A DNA stretch of 60,723 bases from Helicobacter monodelphidis (lineage in GTDB: Bacteria > Campylobacterota > Campylobacteria > Campylobacterales > Helicobacteraceae): assembly GCF_003288845.1 (NCBI RefSeq), contig NZ_NHYN01000011.1, positions 1 through 60,723 of the forward strand. The letters run 5' to 3'. This document shows positions 17,404 through 27,900 of this stretch, piece by piece. Position 1 is the stretch's first letter, and each line of letters starts with the position of its first letter. The notes beneath the pieces are model-generated. The model did not search any database and was not told the DNA's origin. It worked only from the letters and a program-made list of their open reading frames with translations. The translations under genes were made by a program, and so were the position numbers.

Positions 17404-18403
17404 TTATTTTTTCCTCTTTTATCGAAAGTTTTTGGATAAAAAGTTGGGAAAGCTTACGTGAACCTACTGCTGTAAAATGAATACCATCATTTGTGCGAAC
17501 TTTTATCTTTTTGTCCTTATCTGTTATATAAGGACTAAAACTAGTTGAATCAGAAAGCACTTCATTGCTTCTTAAAAAAATACCGCCACCCTTTTTAACT
17601 TCATCAGCATACAATTGATTTAAATACACAACTCCATCATTCAATTTTTTCTTTTTCATATAAGGTACCTCGTACCAAAAAATAGGTATATGCTTTGTAT
17701 TGGCAAGGTTAAGAATCTCCTGAATACGTTCTCGGTAAAGCTTTTCCCATTCTTCAGATTTGAATTTAATGAATTTAGAGCGATTATTTGGATCTATCAT
17801 ATCCCATGGGTCATTTGCACCAAAAAGAGCAACAATATATTTAATGTCTGAATTTTCATTTAATGCCTCTTGTAATGTTTTTTGCCAATTAAAATAAGTT
17901 TTGTAAGTTAATCCTGTACTTTGTTTACTTAAATTAATCACTTCCGCACCTTTTTTTTGCAAAGTACTTACAAGCGTCATACCCACACCTTGCATCAATG
18001 AATCCCCAATCAATAACACTTTATCTTTTTCTTGCAATGCGAATTCAAGTTTTTTGGGCTTTGGAAGAGTTGGTAAAATGGCAGGGGTCGGGTCTATCTT
18101 TATGGGAGGTAAATTTGCAAGAGTGGAATTAGTTTCTGGCAAATTTTTTTGGGGATTTTTTTCTAAATATTCTGGAGTATTTTTCGTTTGCGTGTAACGT
18201 TCAAAGGTTAATTCCTTTTTGAGACCATCAGCTACTTTCAAAAAAGAGTTATCGGGCAAAATAAGAAGAGAGAAAAAACTTAAAGCAGGATAATTTTCAT
18301 CATAATGTTGTTGCATTAGATATTGCTTAAGAGGCTGATTCATCAAGATAATCGTAAGAATTAAAGTGCTAACAATAATAAAAAAGAAATTTTTAATACT
18401 CAT
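17387..18403 (-). CDS. patB: Membrane-anchored SGNH (DUF459-like) protein, likely peptidoglycan O-acetyltransferase PatB
   Basis: The 338-residue protein has one N-terminal membrane anchor (residues 5-20), a Pro-rich linker (about 85-120), then SGNH blocks GDSL (133-136), GAND (195-198), and DGIH (306-309). PatB would take acetyl delivered by PatA and place it on MurNAc O-6 in the periplasm. ATG 18403 is chosen because it lies 1 base after the patA stop; an upstream frame extension inside patA is unlikely to be used. DUF459 function is otherwise unproven. Confidence 0.65.
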   Translation of the reverse strand: MSIKNFFFIIVSTLILTIILMNQPLKQYLMQQHYDENYPALSFFSLLILPDNSFLKVADGLKKELTFERYTQTKNTPEYLEKNPQKNLPETNSTLANLPPIKIDPTPAILPTLPKPKKLEFALQEKDKVLLIGDSLMQGVGMTLVSTLQKKGAEVINLSKQSTGLTYKTYFNWQKTLQEALNENSDIKYIVALFGANDPWDMIDPNNRSKFIKFKSEEWEKLYRERIQEILNLANTKHIPIFWYEVPYMKKKKLNDGVVYLNQLYADEVKKGGGIFLRSNEVLSDSTSFSPYITDKDKKIKVRTNDGIHFTAVGSRKLSQLFIQKLSIKEEKINEKTK

Positions 18404-18404
18404 T

Positions 18405-19802
18405 TTAAAACCTAGAATAAATAAAATTTGGTATTCCATCAGGCATACTTGCAAAAACAATCAATAAAATCAAAACAAGAATAATTGGTTTTGAAATAAA
18501 GGGCAGTAAAGAAAAAATATGCTCTAAATGGGTTTGCAGATTCTTCGTTAATGGATAAACTAAAACAAGGATAAAAATACCAAATATCCCCCACAAAGCA
18601 GAAGTCGACATGGGTAAAGAAAAATCCACCATGGCTAAGATAAAATCAATACTCTTATCAAAGCTTGGCATAAAAAAGAATATCCAGCAAAAAGAAACAT
18701 AACAAAAAGTAATTAACATTGCAACAGGATAAGGTAGCCCTATATTAATTTGTTGATGTTTAAAAAAATGAATCACACACACGCCTATCCCGTGCAATGC
18801 ACCCCAAACAACAAAATTCAAACTATTATCCATTGTCCCATCTTGCGTATTGACATGCCAAATTCCAGATAAAATAAAAGCAATAAGAATATTAAAATAT
18901 GTTGCAAACACTCCATTTCGATTCCCACCCAAAGGAATATAAACAAAATCACGAATAAAATGCGAAAGTGTGATATGCCAACGATTCCAAAATTCTTGAA
19001 TATTTCTCGCACTATAAGGTTTATTAAAATTTAACGGAATAGTAAACCCCATCATCAACCCAAACGCTATCACCAAATCCACATAGCCACTAAAATCACA
19101 ATAAAGTTGCAAGGAATAACAGAAAACAGAGAGAATCAAGGAGGCAGTATCATACGCTGAAGGATTTTCAAAAACCTGATTTGTCCAAATTCCAAGATGA
19201 TTAGCGATGAGAATTTTTTTTACAATCGCCGATAAAAGTAAAATAAAAATTAAATCTCCGTGCTCAAAAATCCGCTTTTTGCGTAATTGTTTAAAAAAGA
19301 ACACACTACGCATAATTGGACCAGACACAATCGTTGGAAAAAATGAAAGATATATCGCCACTTCTTTAAAAGTTGCAAGTCGCCCACCGCGATAAACCTC
19401 AACAAGATAGGTAATACTTGCAAAAGTGTAAAAACTCAAACCCAAAGGAAAAATAAAATCAATGTCAATACTAAATCCAAAAAATACTAAAAATTCATCA
19501 AATTCACTCTTAATCATTGGAAAATACTTAAAAAAAGCAAGATTCAAAATAGCAAAAAAGATAACAGATAACAACATAAAACGCGTTTTGTGTTCAGCAA
19601 TAAAGAAAGCCGCACAATAGATAAAAATTGAATACAAAAAAATAATTAATGCAAAATAAGGTTTATTGAAAAAACCTATTAAAATAAAATAATTAAAAAA
19701 TAGAATAAGAAAATTTTGAATAAATATATTTCGCTTGAAATACCAATAAACTCCCAAAAAAATAAGGAGCAGAACACTAAATTCAAGCGAAAAAAAATTC
19801 AT
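18405..19802 (-). CDS. patA: MBOAT membrane O-acyltransferase, likely PatA
   Basis: The 465-residue polytopic protein has about ten membrane spans. It shows the MBOAT signatures EFWNRWHITLSHFIRDFVYIPLGG (split: EFWNRWHITLSHF at 270-282, FVYIPLGG at 286-293) and LSGIWH with the likely catalytic His316. About seven residues (VNTQDGTMDNSL region) separate His316 from the usual NFVVWG, more than in typical AlgI or PatA. PatA moves acetyl groups across the membrane for peptidoglycan O-acetylation. Two SGNH genes follow directly, which supports PatA over AlgI. Confidence 0.8.
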   Translation of the reverse strand: MNFFSLEFSVLLLIFLGVYWYFKRNIFIQNFLILFFNYFILIGFFNKPYFALIIFLYSIFIYCAAFFIAEHKTRFMLLSVIFFAILNLAFFKYFPMIKSEFDEFLVFFGFSIDIDFIFPLGLSFYTFASITYLVEVYRGGRLATFKEVAIYLSFFPTIVSGPIMRSVFFFKQLRKKRIFEHGDLIFILLLSAIVKKILIANHLGIWTNQVFENPSAYDTASLILSVFCYSLQLYCDFSGYVDLVIAFGLMMGFTIPLNFNKPYSARNIQEFWNRWHITLSHFIRDFVYIPLGGNRNGVFATYFNILIAFILSGIWHVNTQDGTMDNSLNFVVWGALHGIGVCVIHFFKHQQINIGLPYPVAMLITFCYVSFCWIFFFMPSFDKSIDFILAMVDFSLPMSTSALWGIFGIFILVLVYPLTKNLQTHLEHIFSLLPFISKPIILVLILLIVFASMPDGIPNFIYSRF

Positions 19803-19805
19803 AAA

Positions 19806-20453
19806 TTAAATAGCCCCGCCACCACTACCGTTTCCACCACCCGGAACATTATTACTAGGTGCAAACGTCTGTGTAGCTGCTGATTCCTGCGTCTTTGTTA
19901 AATCAACCGCATCAACAAAGGGTGGTCCTTTTTGCAAGATTCTCGTTAACTCTGCTGCCCTTGCCGGTGTCATTTTTGCTAAAACTTTACTCATCACCTT
20001 TGGTTCTAAATTAAAAAGAATTGTTGCAGCCTGTGAATTAGGAAGTCCCTCAAGAATAGGTGCAGCCTTTGAATCTTTCATATTTGTATAAGTTTCGGCA
20101 ATTTTATTATCTTTAGCCTTTTTAATTGCTTTCAAAATTTCCTCATTTTCCGCAATGAGTTTCTTAATTTTTTCCTCCTTAAGATTTGTTGCCTCCATTG
20201 TTGCATTCACTTCCCTTTCCTGCTCATTCAAAGCCTGCTGCTTCTGGTCTAAAACAGCCTGTGTTGCTGATTGTAATGCCTGCAACGCTTGTTGTTGCTC
20301 ATCAATTTTTTCGATTCCCTTTAAAATCTCTGCCTTTCTCTGTTCAAAGATAATTGTGCAATCCACTACGCCTTGCGGTGTTTCGTTTGCCGCAAAAACA
20401 TAATGACAAGACAGAAAAAAAATTGCAAAATGTATTTTTCTTAAAAGTATCAT
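19806..20453 (-). CDS. MotE-like periplasmic coiled-coil protein
   Basis: The 215-residue protein has a signal peptide (residues 1-21, cleavage after VFA), a long coiled coil (about 35-125, QQQALQALQ to AIKKAKDNK), then a small domain like the N-terminal MgtE domain (APILEGLPNSQAATILFNLEPKVMSKVL, split at about 132-145 and 146-160). The tail is Gly-rich. MotE family proteins help stator or motor assembly in Campylobacterota. It directly follows fliJ, overlapping it by 4 bases, and matches the H. pylori HP0255-HP0257 order. Confidence 0.8.
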   Translation of the reverse strand: MILLRKIHFAIFFLSCHYVFAANETPQGVVDCTIIFEQRKAEILKGIEKIDEQQQALQALQSATQAVLDQKQQALNEQEREVNATMEATNLKEEKIKKLIAENEEILKAIKKAKDNKIAETYTNMKDSKAAPILEGLPNSQAATILFNLEPKVMSKVLAKMTPARAAELTRILQKGPPFVDAVDLTKTQESAATQTFAPSNNVPGGGNGSGGGAI

Positions 20454-20887
20454 GATTGTCCTCCCTCTGCTAAGCGCGTATTGTATAACATTACAGAAAT
20501 TTCATCAAGCTCTTGGGCTTCCTTGCGTTTACGTGCTTCAAGAATCTTTGCCTTCTCTAAAGAATCAAGATGGCTCGCCTTTTCAAACTCTAAATTCAGG
20601 AGTCGCAATTCTTCTTGTGCAACTTTTTTTTCAAGCTTAAATGCCCCTAATGTTTCAACAATTCTATCAATTTCTGCTAAATATCCATCTTTAATACTTT
20701 GCACTTGTAAAAGCTCAAGATAACTTTCACCCGTCTTAGGCATACTGATCATTACAAATTCTTGCTGGACGCTGTCAAGATGACTTTGCGTTGCAGCAAT
20801 CTTTTGATTAATTGCAATTAACTTGCGTTCACCCTCTTTCATTGCACTTTCACGCAATCGTACAAGGGGAGTAAATTTTGTTTTCAT
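20450..20887 (-). CDS. fliJ: Flagellar export protein FliJ-like
   Basis: The 145-residue protein is almost entirely a two-helix coiled coil. It begins FTPLVRLRESAMKEGERKL, as FliJ does. FliJ is the stalk of the flagellar type III export ATPase FliI. Sequence conservation of FliJ is low, so the call rests on coiled-coil pattern, length and its place between purA and the MotE-like gene, as in H. pylori HP0256. Confidence 0.8.
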   Translation of the reverse strand: MKTKFTPLVRLRESAMKEGERKLIAINQKIAATQSHLDSVQQEFVMISMPKTGESYLELLQVQSIKDGYLAEIDRIVETLGAFKLEKKVAQEELRLLNLEFEKASHLDSLEKAKILEARKRKEAQELDEISVMLYNTRLAEGGQS

Positions 20888-20931
20888 ACATCACTCCTTT
20901 TAAATCCCTGAATTCCCTCAATAATGAATAA

Positions 20932-23062
<2,131 letters not shown>

Positions 23063-23076
23063 TTCTATCCTTGTTG

Positions 23077-23787
23077 TTAAGATTCTGAATGCGGGATTAT
23101 ATCATAAAATAGATGTGCATTTGCTTGAATATATGTTGCTGCAGTCTCACTGCGCAAAATTAAATTCCCTCCACATATAAGCTGAATCTTTGCCTCTTTA
23201 GCAAATTGTTTTTCTTTAGGAGAAAATCCCCCTTCAGGACCAATTGCAATAGTAGCTGGAGACTTAGAGACAACAATATTCTCTAACCCTTTACCTTCAA
23301 AATCAAACAACATAAGTGTTGAATCTGCCTCAAAAACAGCTTGTAAATGCGGTAAAATCTCGAGTTGCACACAATCACTTCTTCCACATTGTTCTGATGA
23401 GGAATGCAAAATTCTTTGTAAACGTTTCTCGTCAATCCTAAAGTGTCTCTGGCTCAAATCTGCCCAAAATAAAATTAATTTTTCACAACCCATTTCATTC
23501 AAGAAAGGTAAAATTTTTTCAATATTTTTAGGTTCAATCATTGCTAATGCAATATTAAGCGGATATTTTGGTATATTTTTAAATTCGTGCTGACTTTCTA
23601 AAATCAATAAAGCCTGTTCCCTCTTGCATTCTTGGCAACGATAAGCATACAAAAAATCATCCCTTAAATTTCTAAGCCATAACTTAGATTCAGCACAACT
23701 ACGTCTTGATTTATAAATGTGCCTAAATTTTTCGCCTTCCAAAAGAATCTGTGTCGCTCCTGCCTCTTGATGGTAGCAAAATTGCAA
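23077..23787 (-). CDS. rsmE: 16S rRNA (uracil1498-N3)-methyltransferase RsmE
   Basis: RsmE methylates U1498 of 16S rRNA using S-adenosylmethionine. The SPOUT knot is seen as IAIGPEGGFSPKE (residues about 176-188) and LRSETAA near 209, with an N-terminal PUA-like part (FCYHQEAGATQILLEGEKFRHI). TTG 23787 is chosen because AGGA lies 7 bases upstream and the protein then begins where RsmE normally does (236 residues). A longer frame from ATG 23856 would span a likely -10 at 23814-23819. Confidence 0.87.
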   Translation of the reverse strand: MQFCYHQEAGATQILLEGEKFRHIYKSRRSCAESKLWLRNLRDDFLYAYRCQECKREQALLILESQHEFKNIPKYPLNIALAMIEPKNIEKILPFLNEMGCEKLILFWADLSQRHFRIDEKRLQRILHSSSEQCGRSDCVQLEILPHLQAVFEADSTLMLFDFEGKGLENIVVSKSPATIAIGPEGGFSPKEKQFAKEAKIQLICGGNLILRSETAATYIQANAHLFYDIIPHSES

Positions 23788-23813
23788 TGGTATATCCTTT
23801 AATTTTTCCTGGT

Positions 23814-23819
23814 ATTCTA
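23814..23819 (-). promoter_or_regulatory. Possible -10 of the rsmE operon
   Basis: TAGAAT on the minus strand (TTTGGTAGAAT) puts the transcript start near 23807, 20 bases before the TTG start at 23787. This supports the shorter RsmE. Confidence 0.45.
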
Positions 23820-23882
23820 CCAAACACTTACTAACGATAACAAATGATATCCGCATCGCTATTACAAAAAAAGCTTTTTCGT

Positions 23883-23890
23883 ATTATAAT
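23883..23890. promoter_or_regulatory. Palindromic ATTATAAT, -10 for the PAP2 gene
   Basis: ATTATAAT reads the same on both strands, so it offers TATAAT in either direction. On the plus strand the box (23885-23890) lies 22 bases before the TTG start of the PAP2 gene and gives a very short leader. Confidence 0.5.
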
Positions 23891-23912
23891 GCACCACTAA
23901 AAAAGGAAAAAA

Positions 23913-24482
23913 TTGGATAAAATACTTATTTTTTTACTATGTCTCTCCTCATCTTTATGGAGCTCCTCACGTATTTTTGAGTATTATGGCGATGCAATGC
24001 AAATTCTACCTTTTGTTATGATGGGTTATAGCTACTCCATTAATGATATACAGGGGGTTAAGGAACAAGCATTAGGAGCCGGTTTAACACTCCTAAGTAC
24101 TCACGCAATTAAGGCAAGTTTTGTTGGTATTTCAAGAAGCAATCCACATTCTGCAAATATCTCAAAACGTCCAACCTCCAATCAATACGATGGATTTCCT
24201 TCTGGACATACCTCCTTCGTTTTTTCTAGTGCTGGATTCGCACATAAACGTTATGGAACAAAGCTTTCAATCCCCCTTGTAGCGATAGGGACAAGCGTTG
24301 GTATTTCAAGAATTGTTGCTAAAAAACATACGGCAACGCAAGTTTTAAGCGGTGCAGCATTAGGTTTTGCAACATCATACCTAATCAGCACAAAATATAT
24401 TCCGAGCAATCTATCCTTCTACCAAACAAAAGCATTTGACGACTCCCCTAATTACCACCTACAATGGCGTATGCAGTTTTAA
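23913..24482 (+). CDS. PAP2-superfamily membrane protein with an altered third motif
   Basis: The 189-residue protein starts at TTG 23913 with AAAGGA upstream. It has a signal-like N-terminus and the PAP2 motif 2 PSGH (96-99). Motif 3 is S132-R133-x5-His139-x3-Gln143, where the usual last residue is Asp. Motif 1 (K67 to R75, or KRP at 85-87) is not canonical. PAP2 proteins dephosphorylate lipids such as lipid A or undecaprenyl diphosphate. The Asp-to-Gln change could lower activity or alter the substrate. It faces leftward genes on both sides. Confidence 0.75.
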   Translation: MDKILIFLLCLSSSLWSSSRIFEYYGDAMQILPFVMMGYSYSINDIQGVKEQALGAGLTLLSTHAIKASFVGISRSNPHSANISKRPTSNQYDGFPSGHTSFVFSSAGFAHKRYGTKLSIPLVAIGTSVGISRIVAKKHTATQVLSGAALGFATSYLISTKYIPSNLSFYQTKAFDDSPNYHLQWRMQF

Positions 24483-24512
24483 GATACAAAACTAACCCAC
24501 TAAAAACTAAAT

Positions 24513-25595
24513 TTATGATAAAATAGCACAAATCGCGTCGCAAAGATAATCTTCGCTTGACCCAACATTAAAAATACACTCCTTACGAAATTGCTCAATC
24601 TCTTTATGTTTATCTAAATCACCATCAAGAATCTGCTTTAGATGACGAAAATTTTTTGCAGAATAGCCAATAGAATCAATATGATGGCTAATATTTCTTT
24701 CAGTACGCATAGGAGCAAAGAAAATTGACGGACGCAGTGTTGTTAAAGAGAAAGTGTAAGCTGTTGTTGAAAAATCTGTAATCAGATATTTTGTGTACTC
24801 ATAAAAAGCACTTCCCTGCATTTCATCAAAACTCAGACGTTCTGAAGCAAAAAGCCGATTATGAATAATAGAACGGCTAGGAATATTGTTTAAATGTGCA
24901 GTTGGGTGCATACGATATGCAATTTTATCGGTTGTATTTTTAAGCAACCATTCAATCAGATTCACATCATAGCCACACATCATCGCATCTATATTTAAAG
25001 GGCGGTCGATAGGGCGAACTGTAGTGGCATAGGTAATCGTATCAGGCGAGGTAGAGAATGTTTGCCTTAAAGAAATATCCAACTTAGGGTAACCTGCTGA
25101 AATTAATTGCGTTTTTGATTTTGGAAAATGTTGCTTAAAATCCTCCTCAAAGATTGTAGAAGGAGCAGCAATATAATCTAGCCAATCCAAATTTGGACTT
25201 TGCAATAAAGAATGTGGCATATAAAGTCGTTTTGCTTTTTTACTTAAAAATTCCTTAGACAATATACAATTATTATCATAAGCAATGTCGCTACTTATAA
25301 TCAAATCAATCTCATCAATATCTAAATTTAAGAAAATAACCCTACCCTCTGCCTCAACTGCACGTGGAATACAAAGACTTTTGCAACCTTCAAAAAGATT
25401 CAGTTCATTTGCATTAAGTGGCAACCATAAAACATTATGCTTTTCTGCAAGTTTTGTAGGGAGCGTTCCAAACTGTTTAATGTAAGTATCAAAAAAATTT
25501 AAAAAAACAATGTTTTTCTTAGTAGGAGAAAGCAAAGAACGCAATTTTTGCGTGTATTCACTTTCGATTTGTTTAATTTTTTGCTCAATAGTCAT
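24513..25595 (-). CDS. CDP-glycerol glycerophosphotransferase-like protein (TagB/TagF type)
   Basis: The 360-residue GT-B-like protein has a charged N-terminus, then an N-domain to about residue 180. The C-domain begins ITYATTVRP near residue 186, contains a conserved-type RMHPTAH near 225 and YLITDFSTTAYTF near 270, and has RPSIFF after it. This resembles enzymes that add glycerol phosphate or other polyol phosphates to surface polymers. It overlaps the upstream gene by ATGA. No CDP-glycerol synthase is in the window, so the substrate is open. Confidence 0.7.
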   Translation of the reverse strand: MTIEQKIKQIESEYTQKLRSLLSPTKKNIVFLNFFDTYIKQFGTLPTKLAEKHNVLWLPLNANELNLFEGCKSLCIPRAVEAEGRVIFLNLDIDEIDLIISSDIAYDNNCILSKEFLSKKAKRLYMPHSLLQSPNLDWLDYIAAPSTIFEEDFKQHFPKSKTQLISAGYPKLDISLRQTFSTSPDTITYATTVRPIDRPLNIDAMMCGYDVNLIEWLLKNTTDKIAYRMHPTAHLNNIPSRSIIHNRLFASERLSFDEMQGSAFYEYTKYLITDFSTTAYTFSLTTLRPSIFFAPMRTERNISHHIDSIGYSAKNFRHLKQILDGDLDKHKEIEQFRKECIFNVGSSEDYLCDAICAILS

Positions 25596-26086
25596 GCAAT
25601 GAATCCCCCTTTAAGAAATTTTTCAATATCCGCATCATACCCACGACTAGTATACAAGCCTGAAATCATCTCGTGGAGCTTTTCCATACTAAACACAAAA
25701 CGGCCAAAAACATGCAAAACTGCAAATTGATCGGAACGTGCGTCTATATGCAAAAAAGCAGGCAAAAAGAAAATAACAGGTTTTTTGTAAAAAAATGCAA
25801 AAGCATAGGAAACATTTGAATAATCTGTAACCATACAAAAACAATCTTTTGCTTCTTGTAAGGAATCAATCTTTTCTATCGGATAGCCATCTAAACCCAA
25901 AAGTGTTGCTTCAGTTTGTTCTTTAGGAGTTTGCTCTGGAACAAGAAACAAAGCTTTTCCGGGAATTCTCTGTTGTTCTAAAACCTCACAAATATTTTCC
26001 AAAACCTGCAAGTCATACCCTTGCATCACATTATCCGTAATAAAACCCTCTGCTAAACGATATGAGGGTGCATATAAAACATTCAT
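25592..26086 (-). CDS. Half-length glycerophosphotransferase-like protein (C-domain only)
   Basis: The 164-residue protein begins VLYAPSYRLAEG, which corresponds to the first strand of the TagF C-domain (ILYAPTWR). It carries CMVTDYSNVSYAFAFFYKKPVIFF, split here as VTDYSNVSYAF (near residue 86) and KKPVIFF, the nucleotide-side motif of the family. The N-domain is absent: the ATG shares a base with the yejA stop (TAATG). It also overlaps the next, full-length paralogue by ATGA. The tight coupling argues that the short form is expressed. It could be a partner subunit or a decaying copy. Confidence 0.65.
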   Translation of the reverse strand: MNVLYAPSYRLAEGFITDNVMQGYDLQVLENICEVLEQQRIPGKALFLVPEQTPKEQTEATLLGLDGYPIEKIDSLQEAKDCFCMVTDYSNVSYAFAFFYKKPVIFFLPAFLHIDARSDQFAVLHVFGRFVFSMEKLHEMISGLYTSRGYDADIEKFLKGGFIA

Positions 26087-27897
26087 TACTTTCTCCTTAA
26101 TTTTGGATTTTTCTCCATTAAAACCATATCTTTTGCTTCATCAATCCACCAACTCCAAAAACCAATACCATACAATGGCGTAATTTTTGGATGTGAAAAC
26201 CTATCCCAATATGCTACTCTAAAGCTACGATTATGAAAGTGTGGAATAACATAATAATTCCACAATAAAACGCGGTCAAGAGCACGTGTATAATCCACTA
26301 ATTCTCCGCGGTCCTTTGCAAAAATCACTTTTTCTATTAAAGCATCAACAACCTCATTCTTAATCCCTGCATAATTTCGACTCCCCTGTTCATCAGCACT
26401 TTGTGATGAGAAGAAAAAACGTTGCTCATTACCCGGCGAAAGAGATTGTGGCACAACACCTACAACCATATCATAATCAAAACTACGCAAACGATTAATA
26501 TATTGCGTTGTATCTATTGTCCTAATTTTCATATCAATACCCAAAATAGAAAGATTTTTCTTAAAAGGAATTGCTACGCGTTCCATAGCCGGACTAACCA
26601 AAATCAATTCAAAAGCAAGGGGTTTCCCATCTTTTTGCAATTTTCCTTTAACGCTCTTATAGCCTGCATCTGCTAAAAGCTTCTGTGCTTTTTTCAATAA
26701 CCCTCTATCATTACTCACCTGTTTATGAATGGGCAGTACAAAAGGTTGCGTAAAAAGCTCTTGAGGAAGAGAGGAAGAGAAAGGTTTTAAAATAGCAGTT
26801 TCTTTCTCAAGCGGTACAGAAAAAGAGGCAAGAGGAGAATTATCAAAGTAGCTCTTTGTGCGCGTATATTGTGAGAAAAATAAATTTTTATTACTCCATT
26901 CAAAATTAAATGCATAGCCTAAAGCCTTACGGACACGAATGTCTTTAAATATTTCCTTACGCGTATTAAAAAAAAATCCCTGCATTCCACTTGGTAAAGA
27001 ATGGCTTAATTCTTCTTTTTTAATATAGCCTTTTTTGAGTGCGTTTCCTGCATATGCTAATGCCCAATTTTTAGCACTATTTTCTTGACGATAATCATAA
27101 ACGCCCGCCTTGAATGCCTCTAATGCAACAGTATCATCTTTATAATATTCATAAGTTACTTTTTTAAAATTAAATTGTCCGATACGCGTGGGGTGATCCT
27201 TTGCCCAATAATTTTCGGCAAGCTTATAGCTAATTTTTTTTCCAGCTTCAATACTTTCCACCATATAAGGTCCACCTCCTAAAGGAATCTCTAGGGGATT
27301 TTCACCAAATTTTCTACCCTCATAAAATTTCTTAGGAAAAATCTGAATCTGGCCCAAAATTAATGGAAGTTCTTTATTTTGATTATTTTTAAAATTAAAA
27401 CGTACTGTCCATTTATCTACTACAACAACCTCAGCAACATCTTGGTAATAACGCGTGATAACAGGATTTTGAGATTCTAATATTGCCTTAAAACTAAACT
27501 CAACATCAAAAGCACTCACTGGACTTCCATCATGAAAAGTCGCCTTTTTATTTAAATGAAAAATGACAAATTGATTATTCACATCTCGCTGAATCCGTTC
27601 TGCAATTAAACCATACTCACTAAAAGGCTCATCTTCACTTCGCACAGTTAAAGTATCATACAATAATTCAAGTCCCGCCGCTGGAATACCTTTTAGAGCA
27701 ATAGGATTTAAGGTATCATAGCTCCCTAATTCATATAATTTAATATTACCTGCTTTTGGTGCATTCGGATTAACATAATCAAAATGCTTTAATTCTTTAT
27801 ATTTAATCTCACCAAATAAAGAAAATCCTTTATCGCTAAAAGTTTCAGCTAAAACCCAATGCGATAATAAAATTCCACAAAGAATGATTCTAAACAT
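26086..27897 (-). CDS. yejA: Family 5 extracellular solute-binding protein, YejA-like
   Basis: The 603-residue periplasmic binding protein has a signal peptide (residues 1-17, VLA). It also has the family 5 pattern KHFDYVNPNAPKAGNIKLYELGSYDTLNPI, split as HFDYVNPNAPKAG (37-49) and GSYDTLNPI (57-65). YejA serves a peptide/microcin C importer in enterobacteria. The ATPase-like partner is at 10207-11796; permeases are not in the window. It follows xseA by 3 bases. Confidence 0.85.
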   Translation of the reverse strand: MFRIILCGILLSHWVLAETFSDKGFSLFGEIKYKELKHFDYVNPNAPKAGNIKLYELGSYDTLNPIALKGIPAAGLELLYDTLTVRSEDEPFSEYGLIAERIQRDVNNQFVIFHLNKKATFHDGSPVSAFDVEFSFKAILESQNPVITRYYQDVAEVVVVDKWTVRFNFKNNQNKELPLILGQIQIFPKKFYEGRKFGENPLEIPLGGGPYMVESIEAGKKISYKLAENYWAKDHPTRIGQFNFKKVTYEYYKDDTVALEAFKAGVYDYRQENSAKNWALAYAGNALKKGYIKKEELSHSLPSGMQGFFFNTRKEIFKDIRVRKALGYAFNFEWSNKNLFFSQYTRTKSYFDNSPLASFSVPLEKETAILKPFSSSLPQELFTQPFVLPIHKQVSNDRGLLKKAQKLLADAGYKSVKGKLQKDGKPLAFELILVSPAMERVAIPFKKNLSILGIDMKIRTIDTTQYINRLRSFDYDMVVGVVPQSLSPGNEQRFFFSSQSADEQGSRNYAGIKNEVVDALIEKVIFAKDRGELVDYTRALDRVLLWNYYVIPHFHNRSFRVAYWDRFSHPKITPLYGIGFWSWWIDEAKDMVLMEKNPKLRRK

Positions 27898-27900
27898 CTT

